The notes beneath the pieces are model-generated. The model searched no databases and was not told the DNA's origin. It was given only the letters and a program-made list of their open reading frames with translations. Below, in pieces: positions 41,081 to 49,813 of a stretch of 64,000 nt of DNA (positions are counted from its first letter, which is position 1; every line of letters begins with the position of its first letter). The position numbers were made by a program, and so were the translations under genes. This DNA comes from Oscillospiraceae bacterium (GTDB lineage Bacteria > Bacillota > Clostridia > Oscillospirales > Ruminococcaceae). The stretch is from positions 59,308 through 123,307 of the forward strand of contig JAAYNJ010000003.1 in assembly GCA_012520915.1 (NCBI GenBank), written 5' to 3'.

Positions 41081-42850
41081 ATGTTTTCATATCCGTTCGA
41101 CAGCAGTTCGATAATGTTGAAAAAGAGATCGCTCAAAAGAGAACTCCTCAAAAAAGAGGGGCTTATTGAAAAGCGAATAGCGATACTTTCCGGCACTACA
41201 ATCGGAGAGGTTAAAAACATACTTGAGCTGTTTCTCCTCGACAGCGGAATAAAACCCGAGTTTTTTGAAGGTGAATACGGGAGATATTACGAAGACCTCG
41301 TCTTTGAAAATACCGAACTTCGGGAATTTGAACCAGACATAATCTATATACATACGGGTATTCACAATATATCGAACTTTCCCGTGGCGGGAAGCGACGA
41401 ACAAACGGCAAAAGGACTCTTTCTTGCGGAGTGGAATAGATTTGAAGAAGCAATATCCTCTGCCGTTGCGTACGGATGTCCGGTAGTTGCAAACAATTTC
41501 GAATACCCCGCGGTAAGAGTTCTCGGGAACAGGGAAAATTACGATGTTTCCGGAAAGGTGCGTTTTATAAACGAATTAAACTTAAAACTTGCAGACTTTG
41601 CCCGATTAAACGAAGGGCTGTTTATAAACGACATAAACTATCTGTCCGCATTATACGGGCTGGAAAAGTGGAGCGATCCCACCTATTACAACTCATATAA
41701 ATACGGCCTTAATCCGGATGCCATTCCGTTGCTTTGCCATTCGGTATCAAGCATCATAAAGTCGATATTCGGCAGGAATAAAAAAGTTCTCCTTCTCGAT
41801 TTGGATAACACCCTTTGGGGAGGTGTAATAGGTGATGACGGAGTTGACGGAATAGAGCTGGGAATAGAAAATCCGTCCGGAATAGCCTACAGCGACCTTC
41901 AGCGGTATGCCAAGGAGCTGAAGGGAATCGGTGTTTTGCTCGGAGTTGTGAGTAAAAACGAAGAAGGGACCGCAAAATCCGGTTTTGACCATCCTTCCGC
42001 AATCCTGTCTGCAGACGATTTTTCGGTTTTTATTGCAAACTGGGAGGACAAGGCGTCAAATATTAAAAGAGCGGCTGAAATTCTAAATCTCGGCAGTGAT
42101 TCTTTTGTGTTTGCTGATGACAATCCCGCCGAAAGAGAGCTGGTGGAACACTCCGGTCTCGGGGTGGCGGTTGCAAAATATACAGTTCCTGAAAGATTTG
42201 CCGAAAATATTTCGAGATCCGGATATTTTGAGGCGACTTCGATGTCTGAAGAAGATCTTATCAGGGCGGAAATGTACAGCCAAAATGCCATGAGGGAATC
42301 GGAAAAAAGCAGATTTTCAGATTACGGCGAATATCTGTCATCTCTTGAAATGAAGGCAGGTGTGGGAACCTTTGCCGAAAGGAAACAAAAGAGAATAACC
42401 CAGCTGATAAACAAGACCAACCAGTTCAATCCCACGACGAGAAGGTATACCGAAGACGAAATATCCGAAATCGAAGTTGACGAGAATTACATAAAAATTT
42501 CAGCAAGACTTGAAGACAAATTCGGGGATAACGGCATTGTCTGTGCCTTGATAGCAAAATGCCGAGACAAAACAGCAACTATAGAACTGTTTGTAATGAG
42601 CTGCAGGGTGTTCAAAAGAGATTTGGAGAAAGCGGTGTTTGACAAACTTGTTGAAACCGCCGTCTCAAAGGGGATTGAAGCTATTGAGGCCTCGTATATA
42701 AGGACTCCGAAAAACGGATTTGTTGAGACTCTGTACCCCGATCTCGGTTTTCTGTTATTTGACGAGTCGGGTGAAGAAAAGAAATACAGGTATGAAATCG
42801 AAAAGGATTATCTGAAGAAAAATAAACATATTGAGGTAATGGATGAATAG
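41081..42850 (+). CDS. FkbH-like HAD-IIIC family protein
   Basis: The 589-residue protein begins at ATG 41081 (GGTGA just upstream; an earlier ATG at 41024 is unsupported). The N-terminal about 220 residues look SGNH-like (DIIYIHTGIHNIS...). From residue about 235 the HAD domain reads VLLLDLDNTLWGGVIGDDG (Asp240 and Asp242, catalytic), then GVVSKNEEG and FADDNPAERELVEHSG. A C-terminal GNAT-like part (RITQLINKTNQFNPTTRRYT) follows, as in FkbH. In polyketide pathways FkbH loads a glyceryl group onto a carrier protein. Here it overlaps an acyl carrier gene by 8 bp and opens an operon with MaoC, SDR and GNAT genes. Catalytic residues are intact. Confidence 0.88.
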   Translation: MFSYPFDSSSIMLKKRSLKRELLKKEGLIEKRIAILSGTTIGEVKNILELFLLDSGIKPEFFEGEYGRYYEDLVFENTELREFEPDIIYIHTGIHNISNFPVAGSDEQTAKGLFLAEWNRFEEAISSAVAYGCPVVANNFEYPAVRVLGNRENYDVSGKVRFINELNLKLADFARLNEGLFINDINYLSALYGLEKWSDPTYYNSYKYGLNPDAIPLLCHSVSSIIKSIFGRNKKVLLLDLDNTLWGGVIGDDGVDGIELGIENPSGIAYSDLQRYAKELKGIGVLLGVVSKNEEGTAKSGFDHPSAILSADDFSVFIANWEDKASNIKRAAEILNLGSDSFVFADDNPAERELVEHSGLGVAVAKYTVPERFAENISRSGYFEATSMSEEDLIRAEMYSQNAMRESEKSRFSDYGEYLSSLEMKAGVGTFAERKQKRITQLINKTNQFNPTTRRYTEDEISEIEVDENYIKISARLEDKFGDNGIVCALIAKCRDKTATIELFVMSCRVFKRDLEKAVFDKLVETAVSKGIEAIEASYIRTPKNGFVETLYPDLGFLLFDESGEEKKYRYEIEKDYLKKNKHIEVMDE

Positions 42851-43106
42851 AGAAAAAATATTCCTGACGGTAAATGAAATATTCAGGGAGATATTTGACG
42901 ATCCGGAACTTTCGGTTACGGATAAAACCGATGCAAACGATATAGAGGATTGGGATTCACTGGAACAAATCAACCTTCTGGTGGCGATGGAGAAAAAATT
43001 TCTGATCAAGTTCTCGGTTGACGATGTGGAAAATCTGCAAAATGTCGGAGAAACCGTGGATTTGATAATCAGAAAAATTGAGGAAAAGGGCGATGAACAG
43101 CTATAG
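42843..43106 (+). CDS. Acyl carrier protein
   Basis: An 87-residue four-helix carrier with the phosphopantetheine site WDSLEQI (Ser39 of the DSL motif). Its helix-1 region is short and acidic, as in stand-alone secondary-metabolism ACPs, and it differs from fatty-acid AcpP in having NDIEDWDSLEQ rather than the ADSLD-type core. It overlaps both the FkbH stop (8 bp) and the next gene, so translation is coupled. It is the natural partner on which the FkbH, MaoC and SDR steps would occur. Confidence 0.88.
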   Translation: MNREKIFLTVNEIFREIFDDPELSVTDKTDANDIEDWDSLEQINLLVAMEKKFLIKFSVDDVENLQNVGETVDLIIRKIEEKGDEQL

Positions 43107-43503
43107 TTATGAAGAACTATCCGTTGGAACCACCGAAACTTTTGAAGTTGAGGTGACCGATGAAATGCTCCGCGCTTTTTGCGAAATGAGCGGGGATGTG
43201 AATCCTCTGCACACCGATGCGGATTTTGCAAAATCAAGAGGCTTCGATTCAAAGGTGGTGTACGGAATGCTTACATCATCATTTTACTCTACTCTCGTGG
43301 GTGTATATCTTCCGGGTGAAAGGTGCATCCTTCAGGAAATCTCCATAAAATTCAGAAAGCCTGTTTATGTCGGAGATGTTATCAGAGTTACCGGCAGGGT
43401 AATCGAAAAAACCGACTTTGTGAAGCGTGTGGTTATCAAGGCGTTTGCGGAAAATCAGACGGGAGTAAAGGTGAACACGGCGACAATAAGCGTAGGACTG
43501 TAA
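43093..43503 (+). CDS. MaoC-like hydratase/dehydratase
   Basis: The 136-residue single hot-dog protein (ATG 43093; an earlier ATG 43078 has no better site) carries the hydratase 2 motif SGDVNPLHTD with Asp35 and His40 in the right positions, and a second half GERCILQEISIKFRKPVYVGDVI. It should add or remove water from a beta-hydroxyacyl/enoyl thioester, here probably on the operon's ACP. It overlaps the ACP gene and precedes an SDR by 10 bp. Length is that of the half-size R-specific hydratases. Confidence 0.85.
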   Translation: MNSYSYEELSVGTTETFEVEVTDEMLRAFCEMSGDVNPLHTDADFAKSRGFDSKVVYGMLTSSFYSTLVGVYLPGERCILQEISIKFRKPVYVGDVIRVTGRVIEKTDFVKRVVIKAFAENQTGVKVNTATISVGL

Positions 43504-43513
43504 AGGGGGCGGA

Positions 43514-44239
43514 ATGGCGAAAGGATATACATTGATTGTTGGGGCGGACAGCGATATCGGCTGCGGCCTTATGAGAGAAATTGATGAAAAGATAATTGCT
43601 CACTACTACGGGTTTGAAGATAAAATAAAGGCATTAAAGTCGGAAGGGAAAGAAATAGTCGATGTATGGGGCGACCTGTCCGATGTTGAGGGGATAAAAA
43701 GGTTTATAGAAAAAATCGGGGAGCTGCCTTACGATATCGACAAAATTGTCCACCTGCCCTCGTCGCAGGCGGCGGCAAAGAGAATGTCAAAGTTCGACGG
43801 GGAAGCTTTTTTGAGAGATGTAAACATACAGGCGACAAGTGCCGGCATGATTTTTGCCAATCTCCTGCCTAAAATGGCAAAAAGAAAATTCGGAAGAGTT
43901 GCGGCTGTGCTGACTTCCTACTGCATAGGCGTTCCGCCGAAGTTTATTGCAAATTATGTGGCCTCAAAATATGCGCTTTTAGGACTGCTCAAATCCGCTG
44001 CGGTCGAGTTTGCGGGAAAGGGGATAACCGTAAATGCGGTTGCTCCTTCGATGACCGAGACGAAGTTTTTAGATAATCTTCCGCAATTTGAAATCGAGGC
44101 CAATGCAAAGGCAAATCCGATGGGGAGAAATGCTGCAATAGAGGATGTGGTATTTTCTCTGAAGTGGCTGATTTCCGATGAGTGCGAATTCATGACGGGA
44201 GCGGTAATCCCGGTTACGGGCGGAAGCAATTTTTATTAA
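43514..44239 (+). CDS. Short-chain dehydrogenase/reductase
   Basis: The 241-residue NAD(P)-dependent SDR has a glycine-rich loop LIVGADSDIGCGL (residues 8-20), Ser135 in LTSYCIG and the Tyr148-x3-Lys152 catalytic pair in NYVASKYALLG, with a C-terminal FMTGAVIPVTGGSNFY as in FabG-type reductases. GGGGGCGGA precedes the ATG. In this operon it most likely reduces a beta-ketoacyl-ACP or oxidises a hydroxyacyl group; the direction is inference. The dinucleotide loop lacks the usual TGxxxGxG spacing, reading GADSDIG. Confidence 0.86.
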   Translation: MAKGYTLIVGADSDIGCGLMREIDEKIIAHYYGFEDKIKALKSEGKEIVDVWGDLSDVEGIKRFIEKIGELPYDIDKIVHLPSSQAAAKRMSKFDGEAFLRDVNIQATSAGMIFANLLPKMAKRKFGRVAAVLTSYCIGVPPKFIANYVASKYALLGLLKSAAVEFAGKGITVNAVAPSMTETKFLDNLPQFEIEANAKANPMGRNAAIEDVVFSLKWLISDECEFMTGAVIPVTGGSNFY

Positions 44240-44266
44240 TCTTTAAAGACAAGGGTTAAAGGATAA

Positions 44267-45271
44267 ATGGCAATAATTTACAGGAGATTGGACGATGCCG
44301 AACTGCCCTCTTTCAGGAAGTTCTGCGAGGACAGCTGGGGTTCAAAACATCCCCTCATAGATGACGACATGACTTTTGAGTACTATTATCGCGACAGAAC
44401 CGACGGCGGACTCAACTTTATTGTATCCGTCGATGAGGACAGCGGCGATATTCAAGGGGTATGCGGATTTATCAAGACGAACTCGGGTAAGGAACCCGAT
44501 GTGTTCATATCATATATAGTTTCAAAAAAAGGGGCCCCTTTCGGAACCGCTATGAGACTTATTGAAAAAATTGAGGAATTCACCGGGTGCAGGACTATAA
44601 ACTGCAACAACATCCGAAAAAACACCACCGCAATTTACGAGTTCCTCGGTTATACGGTTGCGGATATGAATCATTGGTATATGCTTAACCCCGAGATGGC
44701 AGAATTTAAACTCTGTCGGATAAAAAATCGGCCGAAGATCGAAAGTTGCGGTTGCGGGGTTGATTTCTCGGAGATATTTGATTTTTGTCCGGGCGACTTC
44801 CCGAATATGTTAGACAACCGGGAGAATTACCCATACAAAGATGCGGAATACATAAAGTGGAGATATTTTGATTACCCCTGGAATCGATACCGCATATTCA
44901 GGATTGATTACAATTTTAAAACCGCATTGGCAATTTTCAGAATATTCGAGTTTTCGGAAGCGAAAGCGATATCCGTAGCTGATTTTATCGGTGATAGGGA
45001 GCTGATTAAATATCTCGGAGAAGTTGCAAAAAGCATTATGAAGGAGATGTCTGCCGAGTTTTGCTCATTTTATGAATACGGCGTCGAAAGCGGCCTTGTG
45101 ATTTCTGCCGGATTTACAACAAATGAAAAGACAGGCGAAAACATTATACCCCTGTACCTTAACCCGCCCCTTATGAAAAATATCGAAATGACGGTGTTTA
45201 TGAGTAGCCCGGAGGGATTTTGCATGTTTCGTGCCGACGGCGATCAGGATAGACCGAATATAGAGGTGTAG
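44267..45271 (+). CDS. GNAT-family acyltransferase, double domain
   Basis: The 334-residue protein has an N-terminal GNAT domain (QGVCGFIKTNSG, then FISYIVSKKGAPFGTAMRLIEKIEE with the acyl-CoA loop) and a C-terminal half with a second, weaker acyltransferase-like fold (AYIKWRYFDYPWNRYRIF pattern at YKDAEYIKWRYFDYP). Such proteins accompany sugar-modifying operons. It is the fifth gene of the FkbH-ACP-MaoC-SDR set, and a natural candidate for moving the finished acyl group from the ACP onto an amine or hydroxyl. The acceptor is not visible here. Confidence 0.76.
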   Translation: MAIIYRRLDDAELPSFRKFCEDSWGSKHPLIDDDMTFEYYYRDRTDGGLNFIVSVDEDSGDIQGVCGFIKTNSGKEPDVFISYIVSKKGAPFGTAMRLIEKIEEFTGCRTINCNNIRKNTTAIYEFLGYTVADMNHWYMLNPEMAEFKLCRIKNRPKIESCGCGVDFSEIFDFCPGDFPNMLDNRENYPYKDAEYIKWRYFDYPWNRYRIFRIDYNFKTALAIFRIFEFSEAKAISVADFIGDRELIKYLGEVAKSIMKEMSAEFCSFYEYGVESGLVISAGFTTNEKTGENIIPLYLNPPLMKNIEMTVFMSSPEGFCMFRADGDQDRPNIEV

Positions 45272-45318
45272 AGTTTGGACGATGGTTCGAAGGAATAAAA
45301 ATAAGAGGAGGAAAAAGC

Positions 45319-46083
45319 ATGAAGCGCATATGGATCTATATTTTACTTACGGCTACTGTGCTTTTAGTCGGATGCTCTACTAAACCTGAGGGAAATGAGA
45401 GTTTAAAAGACTATCAACCGCCTACGGTTGATGAAGAGGTTGAGATACCTGTCGCGGATGATACGCCGTACAAAATAGAGGATGGACCGAGGTTTGATGT
45501 TTCGCAAGGAGAAACGGATAATCTTGTGAGATTTGTTTCTCCGTTCAATACATACCCGCAAGAATTTGAGGATGCCGCCGAGTTGAGCGACGAGACATTG
45601 ATATTCACGGCTGCAACGGCGCTGGACAGTGAATTTATAGTTGATGACCTTTCCGAAAGTTCGACGCTTTCGCTTGATATGCTGAACTTGAAGATCAGAG
45701 AGCTTTTCGGACCGAACGCCGCATTATCCGCAGACTATTTGCAAAAGGATTATTCCCCATATGTCATAGATAAAGAGTCGGGACAGATTGTCAGAGAGAG
45801 CTACGGGACAATAGGGGGGTTCTACCTGCCGTACGCAGTAATTGCAAAGGAAGATGTATGCACGCTATATCTTATTGATTTAATGGACCCCTTGTTCTTT
45901 TCCGATGAGGAGAATCAGAGAAGGCTATATGAAGGTGAAAAAATAGAACTTGATGAGATTGAGGAAATTTCATCAGAACTTAAATACAATATCTATACTC
46001 TTAAAAAAGATGATAACGGCAGGATGTTTTTAGCCGCATTTAAATACGAAAACTTTAAAAACATAGATCATCTTGTATATTGA
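45319..46083 (+). CDS. Hypothetical lipoprotein
   Basis: A 254-residue protein with a lipoprotein signal (WIYILLTATVLLVGCSTK; lipobox LVGC) and a mixed alpha/beta body (ETDNLVRFVSPFNTYPQEF, DLSESSTLSLDMLNLKIRELF, GTIGGFYLPYAVIAKEDV). I do not recognise the domain. GAGGAGG precedes the ATG. It follows the acyltransferase gene by 47 bp and precedes an Smr gene by 11 bp, so it belongs to the same transcript and should be displayed at the cell surface. Confidence 0.66.
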   Translation: MKRIWIYILLTATVLLVGCSTKPEGNESLKDYQPPTVDEEVEIPVADDTPYKIEDGPRFDVSQGETDNLVRFVSPFNTYPQEFEDAAELSDETLIFTAATALDSEFIVDDLSESSTLSLDMLNLKIRELFGPNAALSADYLQKDYSPYVIDKESGQIVRESYGTIGGFYLPYAVIAKEDVCTLYLIDLMDPLFFSDEENQRRLYEGEKIELDEIEEISSELKYNIYTLKKDDNGRMFLAAFKYENFKNIDHLVY

Positions 46084-46094
46084 CGGAGAAGGCA

Positions 46095-46355
46095 ATGAGT
46101 TATTTCGGAACGGAAAGGGTCGATCTCCATGGAAAAAATGTCTATCAGTCTAAAGTGATTCTCGATTCGCTTCTGCGAAAAGCAAGGGCGGGACTCTACA
46201 GGATTGTCGTCATTCATGGATACAATTACGGAACCGAGCTGAGGGATATGGTGAGAACAAGATATGCAAATCATCCCAAGGTGATAAGGATAGAAAAAGG
46301 CTCAAACGAAGGAGAAACAATACTGGTATTGAGAGAGCGGTACAGAACACTGTAA
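46095..46355 (+). CDS. Smr domain protein
   Basis: The 86-residue stand-alone Smr (small MutS-related) domain shows DLHGKNVYQSKVILDSLLRKA and VVIHGYNYGTELRDMVRTRY, including the DLHG and HGxG-like GYNYG motifs of nicking-type Smr proteins. The preferred start is ATG 46095 with GGAG six bases upstream; TTG 46080 is possible. It is the last gene of the FkbH operon before a strong terminator. The role is likely nucleic-acid-related (Smr proteins act on RNA or DNA) and probably unrelated to the acyl pathway. Confidence 0.82.
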   Translation: MSYFGTERVDLHGKNVYQSKVILDSLLRKARAGLYRIVVIHGYNYGTELRDMVRTRYANHPKVIRIEKGSNEGETILVLRERYRTL

Positions 46356-46361
46356 ATTTAA

Positions 46362-46397
46362 AGGGGGGAGACAAAAAGGTCTCCCCCTGATTTTTTA
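46362..46397 (+). terminator. Terminator ending the FkbH operon
   Basis: GGGGGAGAC (46364-46372) pairs with GTCTCCCCC, followed by TGATTTTTT. It closes the 41-46 kb operon. Confidence 0.85.
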
Positions 46398-46469
46398 AAA
46401 CCCGAAAATGTAAAGAGTAAACGGTTTGGGCGGAACATTACAGGTAATACTGTTTTGTTATCGAATTTG

Positions 46470-48710
46470 TCAGACGTCCAAAGGTTTCTGCGTTTTTGAA
46501 GAGCTTTTTTTTCGAAGAAAAACCAGATAGGAAACCAAGGCCAGTAGGGATATTAATAGACCGACAATACTTTCCTTCGGGTAGTAGGTAAGGGTCACAT
46601 TGTGACTGCCTTCGGAAAGTTCCGCCGCCATCAGAGAATCGAGCACTTCAAAAAGGGATGTCTTCTTGCCGTCTATTTTTAAGGAATAGTTATCGTCGTA
46701 AGGAAGAGTGAAGAGCAGAAGACAGTCTGTATTTACATCAATATCGCCGCTGACTTTCATGCCTTTCAAAGAGGTGATTTTAAGCGAACCCTCGGCGAGA
46801 TTTGACAGCAGGGAATCGGTCCCGGTTTTTTCCTCATCAAATTTAAGGGATTCTTCAAGTAAAGATCGATTATGCTCAACGTTTTCTCCAAATTCGACAT
46901 AGCTGATTTTCGAGGGAACCGCAAAAGCCACAGGTAGAGCTGTATTTAATCTGTACAGCGAGAGCATGCCTTCACGGTCATGCTGTTCCATATAGGGTAT
47001 TTCGGTAAAACTGAGAACGTTTTTTACACCGAAAAAACTGTCTATAAACGATGAAGCGGGTATATATTTATATTTTTTGTATTCTCCCCAGTATCCCAGC
47101 TTTCTGTAGAGATCTTGAATCTTCGGATTATAGCATGAAGAAAATGCGGAGACACCGTTGTAACGAAGCGACACACCTTCATTAATTGACAGGAGTGATG
47201 TGTCGGCGGTTCTGAAATATCCGTCCTCCCCGCCCGTGTTTCTGTCCAAGAGCGCAAGCTTAAGATTTCTTTGATTAAGCCACAGCGAATACGGGGGAAA
47301 GGCGTGGGATGATTCTGTCGGTTTTTCATTGAGGTCTTTGAGGATTAAAAAACCGTTCAATGTGAGTTCGAAGAGTACAACAGCGGAGAGAATAAAAGCA
47401 AAAAAGCGAAGGCGTTTTATGTCGACCAGTCTTATGATAAGCAATATCACGGGGTATATGATCAGGGCGAAAATGGTTGATTTTACGGATGCCGGCGACA
47501 AATTGTTTTCCAATCTGTGCTTTGACAGTATCAGAAGAAGAGAAATAATGACGGGGATAAAAAAGACCCAATAAGGCAGGGATTTTATTTTGCCGAAACC
47601 GCGAATGGCGATGTATATAAGAAAAAAACTGAAACAGAAAGCGTACCTGTAAGCGAAAGAATTGGGATAAGCGAAGGCGTGCCAGACTATGTCGAGGCTC
47701 GGCAACAGGAAGGAGAGGAAGAAAAATAAAATAAAAAGTGCGGTCAGAACCTTTTCTTTTACGGATATCTCCCGTGAAAAAAAGAAAAACAGAACAAGGA
47801 TAAAAATTAAAATACCGCAGAATATTGTCGGGGCGGCAAAGTTCCCGATACTGTCGTAATGACCTATAAAAAGTTTTGATATCATCTGTTTAGTGGAAAA
47901 ATTGAAGGTCTGGTAGAGATTGTATTTTGTCGCACCGGCAGATGAAAAAATGTAGTTTTTAGCGGCGGGAATAAGGATTGTCGCGGACATTACAGCCGCG
48001 ACAAGCGCATAACCTGCGAGCATGAGAACCTTTTTCAGAGTTTCCTTCAGCGAGTTGCCGGAAATCAGACACAGATAGATTGTAAACAGGGCGACAAATA
48101 AACCGGTCATGTAGGAAATGTAGAAATTGCTGATAAAGAGAGCCGACAGAAAAAACGGCATTTTATGGTCGGCACCGTGTTCTACGATTTTTTGTACGGA
48201 TGTGATTATAATAGGAAGCCAAATCAGAGCATCCAGCCAAAATAAGTTGATAAAAAAGTAAAACACAAAGGACATAAGAGAATAACTGACTGAAAAAATG
48301 ATATTTGTTATATCAGGCTTGTATCCCAGATTTGTCATCATGTAGGAAAAAGAAGATGAGGAAAGGGAAACCTTTAAAAATATAATGAGCAATAAAGCGG
48401 TCTGAAGAGACTCCTTTTTGAAAAGGAAGATTATGAGGGAAAAGGGGCTGGAGAGATAGTAGGTAAAGGTTCCCATAAAATCTCCGCCCAAACCCAGTCC
48501 TTTTGAATAAAATATATCACCGTGTCTAAGCGCCATAAAAAAATCAATGTACTGCTGGCGCATATCGGAAATCAGTATCGATTTCGGACCGAAAAATCCC
48601 AAACCTACAGCGCGAAACGCAATATAAAGGCATAAAAAAGTGACGGCAAAAGATGCCGCACAAAGAATAGTTGGTAGCGATATTTTCTTTTTCAGAACAA
48701 TATCCTTCAT
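46470..48710 (-). CDS. YfhO family membrane glycosyltransferase (GT-C-like)
   Basis: The 746-residue protein has about 12 membrane helices and an N-terminal loop ILISDMRQQYIDFF with the Asp expected for this family; the outer domain follows the helices (residues about 480-690: RNTGGEDGYFRTADTSLLSIN...). B. subtilis YfhO glycosylates lipoteichoic acid using an undecaprenyl-linked sugar made by a GT2 partner. A GT2 gene lies next to it here (48764-49717), on the same strand 53 bp upstream. So the pair probably decorates a wall polymer. A GtcA flippase was not seen nearby. Confidence 0.85.
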   Translation of the reverse strand: MKDIVLKKKISLPTILCAASFAVTFLCLYIAFRAVGLGFFGPKSILISDMRQQYIDFFMALRHGDIFYSKGLGLGGDFMGTFTYYLSSPFSLIIFLFKKESLQTALLLIIFLKVSLSSSSFSYMMTNLGYKPDITNIIFSVSYSLMSFVFYFFINLFWLDALIWLPIIITSVQKIVEHGADHKMPFFLSALFISNFYISYMTGLFVALFTIYLCLISGNSLKETLKKVLMLAGYALVAAVMSATILIPAAKNYIFSSAGATKYNLYQTFNFSTKQMISKLFIGHYDSIGNFAAPTIFCGILIFILVLFFFFSREISVKEKVLTALFILFFFLSFLLPSLDIVWHAFAYPNSFAYRYAFCFSFFLIYIAIRGFGKIKSLPYWVFFIPVIISLLLILSKHRLENNLSPASVKSTIFALIIYPVILLIIRLVDIKRLRFFAFILSAVVLFELTLNGFLILKDLNEKPTESSHAFPPYSLWLNQRNLKLALLDRNTGGEDGYFRTADTSLLSINEGVSLRYNGVSAFSSCYNPKIQDLYRKLGYWGEYKKYKYIPASSFIDSFFGVKNVLSFTEIPYMEQHDREGMLSLYRLNTALPVAFAVPSKISYVEFGENVEHNRSLLEESLKFDEEKTGTDSLLSNLAEGSLKITSLKGMKVSGDIDVNTDCLLLFTLPYDDNYSLKIDGKKTSLFEVLDSLMAAELSEGSHNVTLTYYPKESIVGLLISLLALVSYLVFLRKKSSSKTQKPLDV

Positions 48711-48763
48711 TTCATCTAAACATTAAAATTTAAAAAGACGGAATTGTATTTGGCGGTTAATGC

Positions 48764-49717
48764 TCAAACAATATCTGTTTCACTCTCCCTTATGATGTAA
48801 AGGGGGCGGTTTTTTGTCTCAAGATACGTTTTTGCGAGATACTGGCCCAGAATACCGATGCAAAAAAGCTGAATACCTCCGATGAAGAGTATGATGCAGA
48901 CGGTCGATGGCCACCCGGCTACGGGGTCTCCCCAGATAAGGGCTCTGATTACGACAACCAGTATCAAGAGAAACGACAAAACACAAAAGAGTATCCCGGT
49001 AAAAGAAGCTATTGATAGAGGCGCGGTCGAAAAAGCGACTATTCCCTCGAGAGAATAGGAAAAGAGTTTGAAAAAAGACCACTTGGTTTCACCGGCAACT
49101 CTCTCGATATTTTCATATTCGAGCCAATGGGTGTCAAAACCCACCCAACTGAAAATTCCTTTTGAAAATCTGTTATATTCGTTTATGGAAAGAATGGAAT
49201 CGACCATTTTTCGAGTCATCATTCTGTAGTCTCTCGCACCGTCTACGATTTCCGTATCGGAGATTCTTTTCATAAGACGGTAGAACATTCTCGCGAAAAA
49301 GGATCGGATTTTAGGTTCACCCTTTCTCGTAACACGCCTGGTGGCGACACAATCAATATTTTTTGACTTGTCCGTCAGCCCTCTGTACATGTCCGCAAGC
49401 AGTGCCGGGGGATCCTGAAGATCCGCGTCCATGAGTGCCACATAGTCACCGGCAGCCTTTCTGAGTCCCGCTATAATGGCGGCTTCCTTGCCGAAGTTTC
49501 TTGAAAAGGATATATACCTGACCCTTCTGTCGGATTTTCGGTATTCTCTGAGCAAACCGAGGGTGTTGTCCTTTGAGCCGTCATCGACAAAAATCATCTC
49601 GAAGCCGACGCCGAATTCGTCCGCCATCTTCTGAAGAACTTTTGATATTTCAACATAAAACAGGGGCAGAGCTTTTTCTTCGTTGTAGCAGGGAACCACA
49701 ATTGATATCAATTCCAT
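48764..49717 (-). CDS. Polyprenyl-phosphate GT2 glycosyltransferase (CsbB/GtrB-like)
   Basis: The 317-residue protein has a GT-A fold: SIVVPCYNEEKALPLFYVE, then FVDDGSKDNT, the catalytic DADLQDPP (Asp97/Asp99), and YSLEGIVAFS at the membrane junction. Two C-terminal transmembrane helices (about 235-258 and 275-297) anchor it. This family attaches a sugar to undecaprenyl phosphate on the cytosolic face. It is adjacent to a YfhO gene as in csbB-yfhO pairs. The sugar is not readable from sequence. Strong clostridial spacing; the start is ATG 49717. Confidence 0.9.
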   Translation of the reverse strand: MELISIVVPCYNEEKALPLFYVEISKVLQKMADEFGVGFEMIFVDDGSKDNTLGLLREYRKSDRRVRYISFSRNFGKEAAIIAGLRKAAGDYVALMDADLQDPPALLADMYRGLTDKSKNIDCVATRRVTRKGEPKIRSFFARMFYRLMKRISDTEIVDGARDYRMMTRKMVDSILSINEYNRFSKGIFSWVGFDTHWLEYENIERVAGETKWSFFKLFSYSLEGIVAFSTAPLSIASFTGILFCVLSFLLILVVVIRALIWGDPVAGWPSTVCIILFIGGIQLFCIGILGQYLAKTYLETKNRPLYIIRESETDIV

Positions 49718-49813
49718 ATTACACTCCGATAAGAGGTTTTATACATCAAAATTATATCACATTACCGCCCGGTTGATAAAGCTGTGTTATAATCATAAAA
49801 AAATGAATGGCGA

